From: Dipetalonema caudispina
Taxonomy: Eukaryota; Nematoda; Chromadorea; Rhabditida; Onchocercidae
DNA length: 64,000 nucleotides
Direction of reading: 5' to 3'
Assembly (NCBI GenBank): GCA_013365325.1
Contig: JABVXV010000052.1
Span: 124,001 to 188,000 of the forward strand
In this document: positions 39,201-54,920 of the stretch, piece by piece
Position numbering within the stretch: position 1 is the first letter of the stretch
How the letters are laid out: every line of letters starts with the position of its first letter
Notes under the pieces: generated by a model
What the model was told of the DNA's origin: nothing
The model's database searches: none
The model's input: only the letters and a program-made list of their open reading frames with translations
Made by a program: the position numbers and the translations under genes

Positions 39201-42200
39201 AAATACGACATCACAATACTTTCTTTACAAAGAATTCTTAGACAACATCTCTCTCTTTCTTTCTCATTTCAAGGCTTTTTTTAGAAATATTATCCTCATT
39301 CTCAGAAAAATGTTTCTGTTGACAATCACAATCTTTCCTCTGAGATGACATTTCCGGTTAAAGGGAAACGGATTTAGCAGGAAGGAGTGAAAAAACATCC
39401 TTCTTTTGCATATAATTTGCTTTTGAAAGTAAGCTAACTTTTGTTCAGTAAGTTAATTAATCTTTAATCGTATTATTTATCAACATCAATTGAGGCAGAT
39501 TGAAATATATAATGAAATGTAATCATTCATATCTAAAATATAACCTTTGTAAAAACTAATCATTTTTTATCAAGAAAAAACACTTTTATGTAGAAAGGCA
39601 AAAAATTCAGCTTTAAGTTTTATGGAAATTTAATAAATTCAATAATTACTGTAAAAGTGTAGCTTGTATCTAAATCCGACATATTTTTGTAAAAACTGGG
39701 AAACCAGGTCAAGCATATAAATCGGCGGTATTCTTATTTATCTCATAAAGATGCCACAAATAGAACATTACTTTATTATTTTGCGATATCACTACTATCA
39801 CCTTTATCATATTAGAGAAAGATAACTGAATGGATTTCATTTTCGACTTTTCGAGAATTCACAAATAAAGTAGAAGAACCAAATGTCTGATACAAATATT
39901 TATCTGAGGAATTTTCTACGGATTTTTCCAAAAAAAGTAATAATACATTGATGTATAGCAATTTTTTAAAATTATAACTAAAAAATACTCTCTTTTCTGT
40001 TCTTCTGAACAAATTTAAAATGATTTGGAAGCTTAATTCAATTAACAACTGAAAATTTTTTAGCGTAGTTGAGAAGTTGGAATTTGGTAGTAATACATGA
40101 GAAGTTAAATTAAGAGCATTTTAACGTTTTTTGTCCTGAAAGAGCCATTTCTAATAATATTTAATCGAAAAATACTATAATATAATATTACCAAAAAAAA
40201 AAAAAAAAAAAAAAAACGGAAAATTGAGATTTAACCGCTTTAATAGTGTTAGTAGGTAACAGCTAAATCCAAACCAAGCAGAAATTTCCTCACGACAAAA
40301 AAAACCAATAAATCTTTTAGTTTCAAATAATTCACTTTTAAATGTTAATGTTGTAGCACCAAAACTTCTTCATCGATCATATTGCAACCAGCGAAAGAAG
40401 AAAACAAATAAATGCATTTTAGGGTCATAAATCACAAGTGTAATGCTTCATTGCGCTTATTTGATTGCCCACAAACAGAAGAGAAATGCAAACGAAGAAT
40501 GAATCCATCGAATCAAGGAAAACTGATCATAGAACAAAGAAAATTCACAAAATATTCCGATAAGCTATTCTATTAAGTGCATTTTGATTTATAATGAATT
40601 GCTCGAGACAAAAAAAAAGAAACAAAATGAGATAGTAAAGAGCAAGTTTTATTTATTTATTTATTTAATTTTTTCAATAACTTTGATTAAAAGGAATTCA
40701 TCGATACTATCTCATTTTATCCTATAAAGGGTAAATGATTAAACAATTCAATGTTTGATCAGTTTTGAAAATTTCGAAGAATATTTAGGAGTGAGACGGA
40801 ACATAATCACTGACTGCGATCTTTCTAGCAAGTTTTATAGAGAATGTATAAATTGTTCGTTGAAAACAACCACGGAAATTCCCTAATGAGTGGACAATGG
40901 TATTATTACAGGTTATTGAAGAGAAATGAAAAAATTCGATAATTTTTAATTTAAAAATGAACCGACTAAAGATTTATTTCAAAATTACATTGTTGTTTAT
41001 TACGCCAATAAATACATTCATCATTCTATGTTATTCTGCTCGTACTTTATCATCCTATCTATCAACCATTCATTATCGGGTTAAAAAAAAAAAAGACAGG
41101 ATGTAAAAGATCGAAAAGAATAAAACGACGTGACTGACGTGTTAGACGAATAGTAGGCCAGGTAATTCAGAGGGATGCGAAATAATCTGACGACTAGACG
41201 AAATAATATCTCCCAGTTTGTTATCTCGAAAATGAATCTAATTTTACAAATCAAACAATAAAAGAAAGAGAATCTGCGAAAGCAAATAAAATTCTTTTTT
41301 TTTTTTTTTTTTTTTGAAAGCAACGTACAACTGTTCCATATCATGGCCAGAAAATCATAAGCGATTAGATATTTTCAATGTTGTGAAATGAGATAAGCAA
41401 GCACGAGTAAGATGAGCAGATGATAAATATGTAATGGAATGAAAATGAAATAAAACAATGTAATTTGAAACAACTGCCAATTCAACTAGCGAAAGTAACC
41501 TATAAAATAATTAGCGAAGCATTGTTTTGGCCAAGAGCAATCAGCAATGATATTGCATTATAGGAAAATTTCTGATCTGTCCCAAGTGATAAGAAATATA
41601 AATAATAAATGAATCGATAATAAATGAAAAAATAAAAGATAGATCGTGTTAATTAATTGTATTATCCGAGTTTTCAGAATTTGCACAAACATATCGAGAA
41701 AAGAAATTAAATGGACAGAGAATAACTAATTGTTCAAGACGATAGCAATGCTCTAATGATAATTAAGCCAAATGCCAATTAATTGAAGTTGTCCGAAAGG
41801 GCATGAATATATTGTCATCAATGGTAGTAAGTAGTTGAAATATGGAAAGTGAAAAATTTATCGAGTGTTTCGTACTTAATTAAATTTGCTATTTTCGATG
41901 ATACAGGACATCGATGTATTGAAATTTTAAGAGAGGAAAAAAAAAAAAAACAAAGACGAAAATTGCAAAGTACAAAACATTTAGATATGATATTCTTGTT
42001 TCAACTTGTTTCCATTAAGCAAATGTTTATTTTCCATCTGAAGTCAGGATACGACGTTAAAAAGTATGTAAACAATCTATTGAGTACAAAGAGGTCATTT
42101 TTGAAAGATCAACTCTCAAGTAGCTACAAATATAAATTTCAACGTTGTGTCCATGAGCAGTGCAAACAATTATTCTGTTTGATTTATTTATTTATTTGCT

Positions 42201-45200
42201 GCTATTTGAGAGAGTTAATTAAAAAAAAAACAGAAGTAGCAAAAATAAAAATTTCATAAATATAAATCCAAATATGAAAATACCAACGAAATCGGAAAGT
42301 ATAACCTTCTGCCTGAATAACTAACAGATGCCCAAATCCAGAAATAACCTTTCCCCATTGATTCTAAATGATATTTGAGAACCCAGTAAACAGTTAATCC
42401 TCTCTAGGCAGAGGACCACATGTTCCTATAGACATAGACAAATGTTGAATCAAATAATTATGACGATGGGTATAATAGACCCCTGATGGGTAGTTGTACC
42501 CACCAGCTGAACAAAAGAGGAAATAAATTGATAGAATTCATATTTTCTATCGTTCGCCAAGCTTTACAAAGACAAATTCGAAAATATATAAATTTCTTCA
42601 AGAAGGTGAGCTTATTGCAAGTTTACTTGGCCAACAATGCGGCATAAATTAAGGTTCCTCTTAACCTAACACTAACATTACCTCCTTCTGCTTAGAATTT
42701 CTAAATATATCCTCCTGGTAACATGAAGGATTGGAGGGAAAAGCAAAAAATAATGAGTTATAAATTTGGATTAATTTAAAGTTAATTTATTTGGCATATT
42801 TTGCAAGACCAAATAACACATTTCAGAACTTTTAATTAAAAACTTGAGCTAATAAATATTAATCATTGCTTGGAATTATGATTACAACTAAATTAAAAGG
42901 ATATATTGCAATAAAAATAACCTACCATTTTTATAGCTCTTTTACAAAGATTTTTAAAAAAAGCTGGAAAATAAATTTGATCCACAATTGATACATACAA
43001 TTACAAATAAGTCCATCCATTTCTATATCTGTCCATAAAACAAACTTCATTATATGACATGTTTAATATAATGACCCTTTTTGCGCTGCCTTTTGTATCA
43101 AAATAAATCTCATAAATATTTAAATAACTGGGGCAATGATGAAATCTCGTAGATTTCTTACTTCGGAAGAATCAAATGGCCATTTCTTGTTAAATACAAC
43201 TTTATGTGAAATGTTACCTTTGCATGCAAGGAAACTGAATGCTTATTTCAAAAAAGTGTTAATTTCAAGAAAAGTTTGAAATTTGTTCAAAAAACAGATC
43301 TTTTCGATATGACATTTTATACTTAAATTGGAGTGTTGATGCTAAATTTTGGGTATGTACATAAAAACTCATGTGTGAAGTACAGGTAAGTGATAAATTC
43401 GGTTTGAAAGTACTCATAAAAAGATTAGTAGAAATATTTCAGAAAACAGGAAAATCAATAAATGTTAGCAAGGAAAATATTACTCTAATCAAAAAAAGCA
43501 GTAAGGTAAGATAAGGAAGAATTGGGCCAATCACCATCTGATCTCAACTTCAAAGCAAAATATTACACAAGAGTGAAAAGTGAAGTTAATCTCTTGCTTT
43601 TATAGATAATAAATATGTGATGACCCATTAGGCCATCTGCCATTAACAACAAACAAGGCTGATAATTATTAGTGCACATTGGGATGTTCCAAATCCTAAA
43701 AACAAATGGACCAGCTATTGGGATTTTCAGCATTGAAATGGACGGATAAGTTGCGCAACGTGTAAATATACCGTGATAAATGTGAAAAACAGGAAAGTAC
43801 TTTAAGATACACTTTCTTTTCAATCATTTTTACCATATTCTTAATTCCACTATATCGTGTAATGAGGACTTAAGAGTCTAACTACGACACAAAATTTCCT
43901 CAATGAAATAAATAAATGGAAATTTCTCCAAAAAATTCTAAAATTATATGGGATGAATTATTTTATACCGAACAAATTTGAAAACAGGAAAATACTTTAA
44001 AATATACTTTCAATTAAAAACAGAAAAATTTCAAATTCTCGTATTATGAAAATTGTGATTTCTAATACATATGATGTACTGATACTGTAATACTCAAATA
44101 ATGGAAATCGATATGTTATTGAAGACTATTTTAACTCTTTAATCAATAATTCCTATACCATCGTACCGTCAGATATATAAGAAATTCAATATCAAATCAG
44201 ACAACAGACTGATATGCTTTAATGAATTTTAGAAGGGTCATTTACCCCAAGGAGATCAATAAAAGACGCCTTTTGGTCATAGAAGCTTTGTTCACAGCAA
44301 ACCTTTGGTTTTATTAACAAAAGCATTTGCACAGCTGCCACTCCAGAACGGATCATCAAGACGATCGTTCAAGAAAGACAAGATTTGGTAGACATCATAC
44401 AACACTGCGATTTATCAATCTATCTTTTCTAGACAAATATTGTAAACATAGCTAAAAAGAGAAGAAAGGAGAAAGGTCAAGAAAAGGTCAGGAAAGGGAA
44501 AAGAGGTGGTAGTAGGATTCAAATGGTATGTACAATTGACGAATCGAATTCTGAATCCCTATATGCAATCTATCGTGCTTTAAACTGACAGTTCACATAT
44601 GCTGTCGTAATTAGAACTTAAATACTGCGCAAGATGAGAACGATACAGAGAATAGAATAATGAGCAGTGAGTTAAAGGAGGAGTTAATTGGAAAAGAGAG
44701 AAAAATGTTGAGAATCGGGTTATCCAACCTATACTTTCAAATAACAGATGAGTAAAAGGATCCTAAGCCTAAACATCATTAATCGATATTGAAATTCACA
44801 TTCATGCGTGGGATTTTTTTCGATAATTTTCACAAATTTCAAAAAATTCCTTTCAATAAAATTCTTCGTACAACTTAAAAACGGTGAAATTTCCATAATT
44901 TTCTTAATTTTGATTGATCACAAGATTTCGTGGAACTTAATTGCAGCCACAGTTACAGCTTCAAAGAAATTTAGAGAAATTATCGAAATGTTTAATTGAA
45001 TGTGAATTCTCCAACATTTTATATTATGGTACTTTAGCTAGGTGAAGGTAAGAAGTAATGTAGAAGTATATCAACAACAATCAATCAAATAACACTAATG
45101 ATTGTAGCGGATCGGAACGAAGTAGCACTGTGACATCATTCTAATCTTATCCAAATGAATAACTTGCTACCAGTGATAAAAATAGATACTTGAAATTTAT

Positions 45201-48200
45201 AAACTTAAAATACCTAAAACTTATACTTACTATAATAAAATTCCTCTTACTCACTCATCAGGTGAAATTAAGTATTTAATTCATACACTGTTGTGAAGAA
45301 ACAACGTTCCGCTACTTTCAGGAAAAAAAAAAAAAAAAACAGTTGAATAATATTTCGACGTTGAAATGAATGCGCTTTATGAAGTTATATTACAGTGATT
45401 GGTATTATTTTAATAAATAATTCTCTATGTAATACTTGTACCAAATTTCAGTAAATTAAATATTCAAAATCTCAAATTCTGTGTTGGTTTAGGCCTACAA
45501 AATGCAGTAATATACATTTCAATGTCGTATATTCACTATTATGTCATATTCGATCCTTTCAGTAATTGCTTTTACTGTCGATTCTTACTTCTATCTCATC
45601 TCATAAAACCATTCAAATTTAAACGGAAGCTTTCCTCTGGTTACTGGTTATTAATTTTATTGCTTCCACTGCACTAAGGATATTGATACTACTATAAAAT
45701 ACAATGAGTTGAAAAGCATGGAATCGAAATGATCGGATAAAATGATTTGAGCAAGTCATATAAATCTTTTCAATTTAAAATAGATTTATTTCGGATTAAA
45801 GTAGAGAGTAAAAATTAAGATCATTCAGGGCCAAAAAAATTTATTAAGTCTCTTTTGTTCAATTATTACAGTTACGATTATACTACTAAAGAGGGATCAA
45901 AGAGGAGCACAAAGTATTCAAAAGGGACATTCGATATTAAAAGCATTGAAAAACTTTTCTCTAAATTATTGGATGAATTTATTAGGTGAGAAGCGAAGAA
46001 TGGTGTAGGATAAAAATAAATCACAATAAATAGCAACTTTAACGATGTTGGTCAGCTTAGTAAAGAAGTATATAATCTTGGATACATAGGTAGTTAAGGC
46101 TCTAGGAAGTCTATGCCTTAGGCAAGACTTTACATTAGAGTATTTTAACTTTGTTCTTGTTAAAAGGAATTTTTTGCGATGAATTAGGTGCTGCCATAAG
46201 CTTGGCATATAAGATGGTTTAATATCACAAAACTTTAAGATTCCGAAGAGTCTTTAATGCCAAATTTCTTTTTTTTTTCATATTCGAATTGCTATTTTTA
46301 TTCTAAGTCTGACTTGCGGGAAAGATAAAAAGAAAAACTTATCCGACACAGAGGTAAACACATTTCTACAGATGTTTCTATTTTCTGGTGTCAAAAATTC
46401 TACACATTGGAATTTATTGTGCTAGCTATTAATCTTACGCTGATAAAAGGGTATTAACTTTTGAGGAGGTATAAACTGCTTCTCTAAAGATTAGAAAAAA
46501 AAAGATATAGAATTCAGAAAATCTTAAAAATCATGATAACAGTTCTGAAAAAATTCAAATATTAATTAAGAGCTATCCGATATCTAAATTTCTCAAAGAT
46601 ATTTTTTTATACTAGCCTTGAAATTTCATTAAGTCTTGGTAGTAATCTTTAATCTAAAATGAAGTATGCAAAAGAAAATTAATCAATCGCATATGGGCAG
46701 GAATTCTTATGTATGTATGCATATGTCAACTTCATACAAAATACGTACACCAACTAAATATTCAATAAATTGTTCCGGTGGAAACGAAATAAATTGCTAA
46801 AAATTAGATGCTATCCTTTTATTTCTTTTCTCCTTTTTTCATATTTATATAAAATGTTAGTTCCATAAAGTTATTAATATCCTATTATGATAGTTAGTGA
46901 TATCGTCAATGACAGATAACAAAGATCCACCAAAAGAGCAAACTTTGGGACAAACTAATCCTCCAGGAGACAGGTTACATTTACTTACCCGTCCTTCAGT
47001 CTTCAAATATCACATATCTTCTGAATTTTGAAACTTTTTTCAACACCAATGGAATTACGTGGCATTAGTTTAATATTTTTACTTGTGAACTATTGAATGA
47101 TCCCGTAACATTGACTTAAAGCTGTATAGCCCTTTTAAATTTAATATTCTTAGACCATTTCCTAAGTAGGAAAGATAAACCTTTTAGTATTCTTGCTTGT
47201 CAGGAAAAAATCACTAGCTGATCGCGTCGGCAAGTTTGGTCGACTTGCTTTCAATGCAAAAGCTGACCCCATTGATGAAAATTTGGCATTATTTATCTGA
47301 AAATATAAGACTTTTTCTACCGAAAATTCAATTTCATGCGAAATTTTAAAGCGATTCTAGAACGATAGTTAAAAAAACTCAACTTATAAATTTTTAATAG
47401 AGGTTGTGGAAGCGAAATACCAGAAGGTAGCACAATGCGGTTGAAAAATGATAAATAAAAAAAAATTGAAAGCAATCAAAAGAAAACACATGATAACTCT
47501 AAATGTAAGGTTCGTTTTTATATCTCCGGAAAGCTATTAACAAAAGGTGCTAAGCATTGAATAACTTCATTTAAAATAAAGATCTAATTGCTTAGAAGCA
47601 GTCTTTCAAGATGGGAAGCGAGTTTTAAAGAAATAAATATATCAATATGTATATTTCAAATAGAAAAGATAAGTGGACAAAATTTATTCAGCGAAAATTT
47701 AGTCAATTCAGAACTTCGTAGAATTGTTTCTGTAGTTTTAGAAAGAGAGATATATCTAATCCGTGTTCAACTTCAATTTTTTTTTTTTTTTTTTTCAACT
47801 GATTGTTATATGGAGAAGGGGATGAAATGTTGAGAACAGAAAGAACAAATCATTTTCAAAAATTTTTTTAAAAAAAATTTCAATATTTGGTCACATATTG
47901 GTAGCAACAACCCGCAAGGACACAGCTCAGGAAGAAAGTTTTTCAACAAAACTTGTTTTAAAAAAAGCTTAACTACTTAGAAAAATCTTTACTTATGTAA
48001 TTTTGACCCTTTTAACAAATGGTCTATTTAGAATTCTACATGATATCCATGAAGAACCCCCATAAAAACTATTATGTCAAGTACCTGATCAGTGGAATCA
48101 CATTTGAGTGTTGACCAGTCAAGTACTACTTCGACATCCGACAAATGCCCATTCTGCTCTTGATTTGCTGTCAGCATTTTCCTGAAAGGAATAAGGAAAA

Positions 48201-51200
48201 TACAGCAAAACAATTCAGTACTGGCCATTTAATCAATGCACAATATTTCCAATTTCCTTAATCGGAAAAGTTAAAACCTGAAAGACAGTCTTCTTCTTCG
48301 TGTGAAAGAATCAATCAACACATATATCATTAGTAAAGTAATAATATGTCATCTGACCTCTTCTCTTCCCTATTCATGAATCTATCAGATGACTCAAAGA
48401 TTTTATGGAAAAGATGACGAAGACCAGCAAATCGAAATTTCGAGAAAAGAAGCAACTTAAATTCGAAGTTGTATACAAATGGTCGGACAGACAATCTCAC
48501 AACTTACTGTAACATTTTATTCATCATTTATTAGTCTACAAAAAACCGATTCATAAACAACTAAACTTTAGCAAAATAAAAACTGTCTGCAGTCAACTTG
48601 AAACTTTTTCGATAAAATTTGTTGAATATAAACAACTCTACTATATACGATCAATATTTCTACAAATCGTACAAAATTTCTACAGTAGTTTTGATAATTA
48701 CATCAAAGAAGTCATATTTACTCTGTGACATATTCCACTATTATATGAATTCTATAAAATTAAACGTCAATATATCACTAATTGATTATACTGAAGGAAA
48801 TCATCGAAAGAGATAAGATATTTTCTTAGTTCTATGTCCAACAAGATGATAAGGAAGGTTTATTTCAATGTTAATCGTAACAATATGAGAGAAAGTAATT
48901 TCGTGAATAAAAATCTTTGCATTAGTTTATTGTGAAATTCAATGAAAGTGCTTAACTTTGTTTCAAATGAAACAATAATCCATTAAATCTAAAATTTACA
49001 AATTTAAATCCATTTTACTGAAGTCTGGATGAATTATTTTTGCACAAATATATGTATTCATTAGATGAGTCTTGCAGTCAGATATATTTTAAACCCACGA
49101 TACTAAATATTTTTGTAAAAATCGAAACAAATAATTGTAACAATTCTCTCACCCAATCGTTTTCCCTATTTATCTTCATATCAATTTGTAATGAAGCAGT
49201 TATAATATTAGTCATTTAAAAAATCTATCAGAAAAAGCCAAGTGGGAGTAAATTCAGAGCACTCTTAACATTTTGATTTCATTTGACATAATACAGATGT
49301 CAAAATTTCGTCGTTGTAAAAATTGAAATTTTAAAATTTTCGAAATTCATGTAAAGAGTTTAATTCGTGACTGTCGAACGAATGAATAGATTGATTCCGA
49401 AATTCGTAGTGTTTTGATAAATTTGTGACCAATATTACAACTATTTCACTACAAATTGGTATCAGGAAAAGTAGGAGAAATGACTGGATAAAGAATTGCT
49501 GTAACTATTTTTTTTGATTCTTATAAAAACATTTAGTGTCGTGAGTTTAAAAATGTTTGACTTTTACAAAGTGAGAAATATAATATGAAATGAATAGGTA
49601 ATAGCTTAGCTCCGTTCGTTCAATACTGATGCCATCTCAAAGCTCTCTTATTTTTAGAGATCGCAGATTCTCAGTGATCATGGAAATGATAAGCAGACTG
49701 ATAAATAAATTAGCTAAAATTAATAAACAGACTCTACGAGATTGCAAGTTTTTTTTTTTTTTTTGGAAGATTCTATATTTCGATTCCAGCCAGTGAACAT
49801 TCTAACATGAAATTTTCCACCTCATTTCATTTGCTCATGCTTCATATGTTTTAATGAGTTTTATGGTCGATTAAAATTATTTGAAAAATCCGAAGTTTCA
49901 AAATTGAAATCATGAATACTATTAAAGAACGAAACTATTCAATGAAGGACAATGACATAAATTCTGTATCTGAGTAGCGATATCTGCGGTCATAGTTGAC
50001 CGTTTTAGAGGAAAGAGAAGGTCATTTTCTACATCTCCTCTTCACTATTACTGTGACCTAATATCCTATATCTTTTTCTACGATCGGAATCGCCTATTAG
50101 TTCTGATAATTTCGTAATTAAACATATGTTTTAATAGATGAAGCCATATAAAGCATGTTATTTGTAGTTCTTTTCGTCCACCTGCGCCTTAATGCAACTC
50201 TTAATTGGTTCATTTAAACGAAATACTTTTAAGCACTATGAAGTCCTACTAATCGTAATAAGTGTAACGCATTAATTTGATAGGTAATCAATTATCTTCT
50301 GCTAACTATAAAACTGACCTGTTGATAGGTGGTGGTTCGCTTGAATCTTTATGCCGCCGACCATTTTGTAATTTATTTTTCCATCTCTGCAATCTATCAC
50401 TGCTACCCTGAGTGAATTCAAAAAATCCACGACTAAGTCTACTACTAAGAGACTCTCGAAATTCGTTAATGTTATTTTGTCTCCGATTCATTCCATCTTT
50501 GTAATCCGCCGAATGCAAACTGTTAACTGAAGAACAATCACCACAGTAACCACCTGATCCGCGTGAAGTTAGGGTTGAATGTGGTGAATCAAGATGCGAA
50601 ACATCAAAGATAATCTCAGGCGTAGCAGTATCTGAACATTTTGCTACAGCATTTTCGTTTGCTGTCGGATTAAATGGAACAGTTTTGAAGCGTTTTTGTT
50701 GTAGCATTGAAGAAATATTGTCATTGTTAGTATTGACAGAGTCTCGAAAATGATAATTTTCAGATGGAGAGATTGCTTTTGTCCCGAAATTTGCTATTGG
50801 TGATTTTTGATCTATTCTGGTATGAGTGGATGTTGAAACTCCTTTAGAATTATTCAAATTCTGTTGAAATTGTGGTATAGTTGTGGTTGATGCTTGAAAT
50901 GTCGCTACTGCTGTACTTCTTTCCGTTATCTTCTCCTGTAAAATTTAAAAAAAAATAACTGGAAAAAATAGCATATAAATGAAAATATTTGAAATTAACG
51001 GAAAAATAAATAAATAGCAAGAAATTCTTCTTGCTATTTATAACTTTATTTAACGGAAATTTAAAAAGATATAAAAATGTAAAAAAGTGTCAGACAAGTT
51101 TGGTGGATTATAATTTTTGTATCATTTTCACTCATTATTGAGTTTTATGGTTGTTTAAATGTCATGAATTTAAAAATATCGCATCGCAAAATAATAAACT

Positions 51201-54200
51201 AAATGAAAATTTACAGCCTCTAACTTCTAAAGATGTTTTAACAAATATGAGTCACTGCATTCGCAAAAAAAAGAAAAAAAAAAAATGGAACCATAAATTT
51301 ATAGAAAATCCTCAAAGGAATTAAAAAAGAAAGCTTGAAAACAGTTTAAACAAAAGAGCTAAGTTTTGACGACTTTATTTCATTTTACAAAAAATCGAAT
51401 CGTAAACAATTCATAAAATTGTTCCACTATTTGTTATATTCATTTGTTTCTTGCATCACTTCCCTATTATTTCTTAACAAAATAAGAATTGTTTAGAAAA
51501 TTAGAATGTTATATATAATTCTTTGTTTATCACAAAAGTTTAAAGAGATAGACTGGCATAGACGACATACATTAAGCATATGTTAATAAATATAAAATAG
51601 AGCAAGATGTGTTTTGCAGCTCATTTAATTCATTCATAATTTATTTTTTAAATACTACTTTTTAAAAATAAGAATTTGGAAAGTGAACTAGGAAGTGAAT
51701 GAAATAAAGACAATGCATAACATGTACCTTAACTAGATGAAATTACCTGCCTGTGTAACAAGAAGGACTAATTCTAGTGGTCACATAATTATACTATCAT
51801 CAAGCAAAGCTTATAAATTTATTGCTAATCGAAAATACATCAAGTATTACTCAAAATGTCACTAGTCACAGTAATATCATGGATGAATAATGCCTGCAAC
51901 TAAAGATTGCTCCTTATTCTTCTTTTTCTACCGTATCATCATAACTAATATCAGAAATGCATTAGGCTCTTCTTTTAAAGCAGTAACATTTTTAACTTTA
52001 TACCTAATTTCTATTTCTCTCTTCTCCATTTTATACTACAAAAAACTGCCAATATTCAGCAGTACAACTATCAGTACCTACTACAGTTGTAGTAAATGTC
52101 GCCACCATTATTGCTAAATAAACACTGTTAGGAAGGAATTCGTAATACAATGGCAAATGAATAAGAAAAAATGTCAAACCTTGCTGATGAATAATTTTTT
52201 GGGTCTGCCTAATGAAAGTGTCGCAGAGACTGAACAGTGTTGTGGGTCACTGATAATGATAGTTCTGTTGTCATCAAGCGATTCTTGTTGCTGTTGGATT
52301 GCGCTGAAAAAGCAAAAGGAATGCTGAGTATGAAAATTCAATGAGTAATGGAATTTCTAACAATAGAAAGAATTTATTTCTTTTAACTACTCACTATATA
52401 TCCTATGATTGAAAAAAAAAAAAATTTTCAATCATAGGATATATAATGAGTAGTTAAAAGAAATTTCATAATTCTGTTGAGTTCATTAAATGAATTTTAT
52501 AAAGACACCAGAATAATTTGAGAAAAAAAAGTTTGAATGATTAGAGCTAAATCTTAAATCAGGTTTACCCTTCTTTTATTTTAGATAGCACTGAACATCC
52601 TTTATAACGCTTTAACAAATTCAAACGCTATTCCAAAAATATGAAACATAAAAAAGAATTTAGCTTATGACAGAGTCAAACCCTTTTTCTTCAAATTTCG
52701 AGTCTCCACTAAATTTTTCAATAATATGCGCCAATATTTCAGACAGAGATATCAAATTGGGTTAAAAATATTATTTCGACCAAATATTTATAAGTGTTTG
52801 AACGCACATTTATGCATTCACAAATACCATTCATAATTTCATAATGCATTTCCCGACATGACTTTTTTTAATTTATTCACTAAAATATAAAATAAATATG
52901 AGTAGTTAGGGATTAATAATGTCAAGAATAGAAATAAAATTGGGTTAATATATTTGAAAATTTTAAAAATAAGTGAGGTGGATAAGAAATTCATTTTAAG
53001 GTCAAAGGAATATCAAGAAAGTGTTGAATTTCTCGGGAATGACTAATGAAAAGGAAACTAATAAGGAATTGAATTTAATATAACCAATTTATATCGATGT
53101 TTATGCAATCTGTACTACTTTTTAATGAAAGTTATGGCTTATGTTTTTTGTATCTTCAAGAAGTGAGAGGATATACTTAGAAGGGAACCGTAATACAACA
53201 CTAATCAAGTAGTAGAAGAAGTGAATGAGTAAAAAAATTAGTAATCTTCGACCTGCTCTTTTTTTGAACTTATATTCATCTGCACCGCCTAATAAAGCGA
53301 AGATAACGGATAGGAAGCGATATTATCTATGCATTACCATCTGATACAAAGAAAAATTAGGGTCGAAGTTAGCTTGAAGTAGATTCGGTTTGGATAATTG
53401 TCGCTCAGGCTTATATAGCAATATACTGATATTATCTTATATTTATCACAGATAATACTAAACTTTTGTTCAATGAAAAAGTTCTTCCATGCCTTGAAAG
53501 TCAAGTAACCGAGTTAGTACAATTTTCGATCGACTTGATTTAATTAAATTTTTATTCAGTTCTGTTACTGATTGCATTATATAATAATAAATCATAAGCA
53601 TAGTATTTAATATTAGCAAGATTCGTTCGTCTACAAAGCTGTCATCTCATTATGCAGAAAAAAGATTTCAAAAAATTGCATGAAAATAAAGATATGGTTA
53701 TTATCGAGTGATCGGAAAGAGAAACCAGGATATTTCAAATGCATTCTGCTGTAATAATGTTTAAAACCAAAAAATGAAATAATTGAAATAGAAAAAAAAA
53801 GTCCTTAATCAAATTTCTGTACTAGCTATAACTATTGATATTATCACAATAGAAAAAAGTACATGATATCAGTACGATTTATCTATTTAATTTATGTTTC
53901 ATAATTTGAACCGTTTTGCAATAATTTACCTGATTGGATTACTGCAATCACGGTATCAATAATACATCAATTTTGAAGATTTTATTTGAGTTATATCAAA
54001 AAAAGAAGGAAAGTGAGGAGATTGATAACTATAGACTAAAAAAACTGGTGATCATATCATGATCTTATCACGAGTTTTTCTTTTTATGAACTAAAATTTA
54101 AATATGTAAGCTCTAATCAATTGGTAGTTCTTGATGATTCGTTATCATAATGTTGTAAAAGCCCAACAAACCATCCATATTTGTCGTTACTTTCCAAATT

Positions 54201-54887
54201 CTTATCAAAACGATGTTGAATTGATAGGCATAGTGTATTGCGTAGTTTACGATTATTAGTTTTGCGGAGTTGTGACATCAGATGTTAACTTCTGTTAGTA
54301 CTGTGATAATTTTTAAGCACGACTGACAAATACATAAATAAGTTTGTAGCGAAATGAAGCTGAAAATCATTGTAAAAACTTCAGCTAAACAGATATTTAT
54401 TAATCAATGCGAGTTTCACGAAACATTAAGCTTATATAGTCTTAAAATTGAAATTTATCCCATATATTATGCATCAACTTAAAATAATCTAAGAATTGAT
54501 AGGATGAATAAAACCTATTTTATGATAGTGAAATTAAAAAGTGCTATAAAAGAGAAATAAATATGATCAACAGCACATTGCTATTTTCATAAAATATGTG
54601 TATTTAGTGTTAAATTGTAAAAATTCATTTTTCACTGAAAGAAGGAAGAATTTAAATAAAAAAATGCAAAGGTTTATAGTAAACTGGCAATAAATGAAGA
54701 GCATAGTTAAATTCTGAGAGAGATTTATAAATTTATTTTTCTATAACAGAAAGGAAAAAAAAAAAAATCAGTGAACTGATCCTTTCATTCCTTAAAAGTA
54801 TTGTTTACGGAACAAAAATCACATACATTGATTGGATGCATATCAATTTTAATCAACTGTTTTTTTGGGGGAAAAAAACGAGTTTTT

Positions 54888-54920
<33 letters not shown>

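Noticed and set aside
41849..42259. 136-codon plus-strand frame, the longest small ATG frame outside the named genes
   Set aside because: Lysine runs come from A tracts. It lies inside a minus-strand intron with no recognisable domain, and a frame this long is expected by chance in a few places.
42394..42506. Minus-strand frame after TTCAG reading GGYNYPSGVYYTHRHNY and ending in TAA
   Set aside because: It needs an upstream phase-1 exon that was not found and is incompatible with the LZTS-like exon phases on either side.
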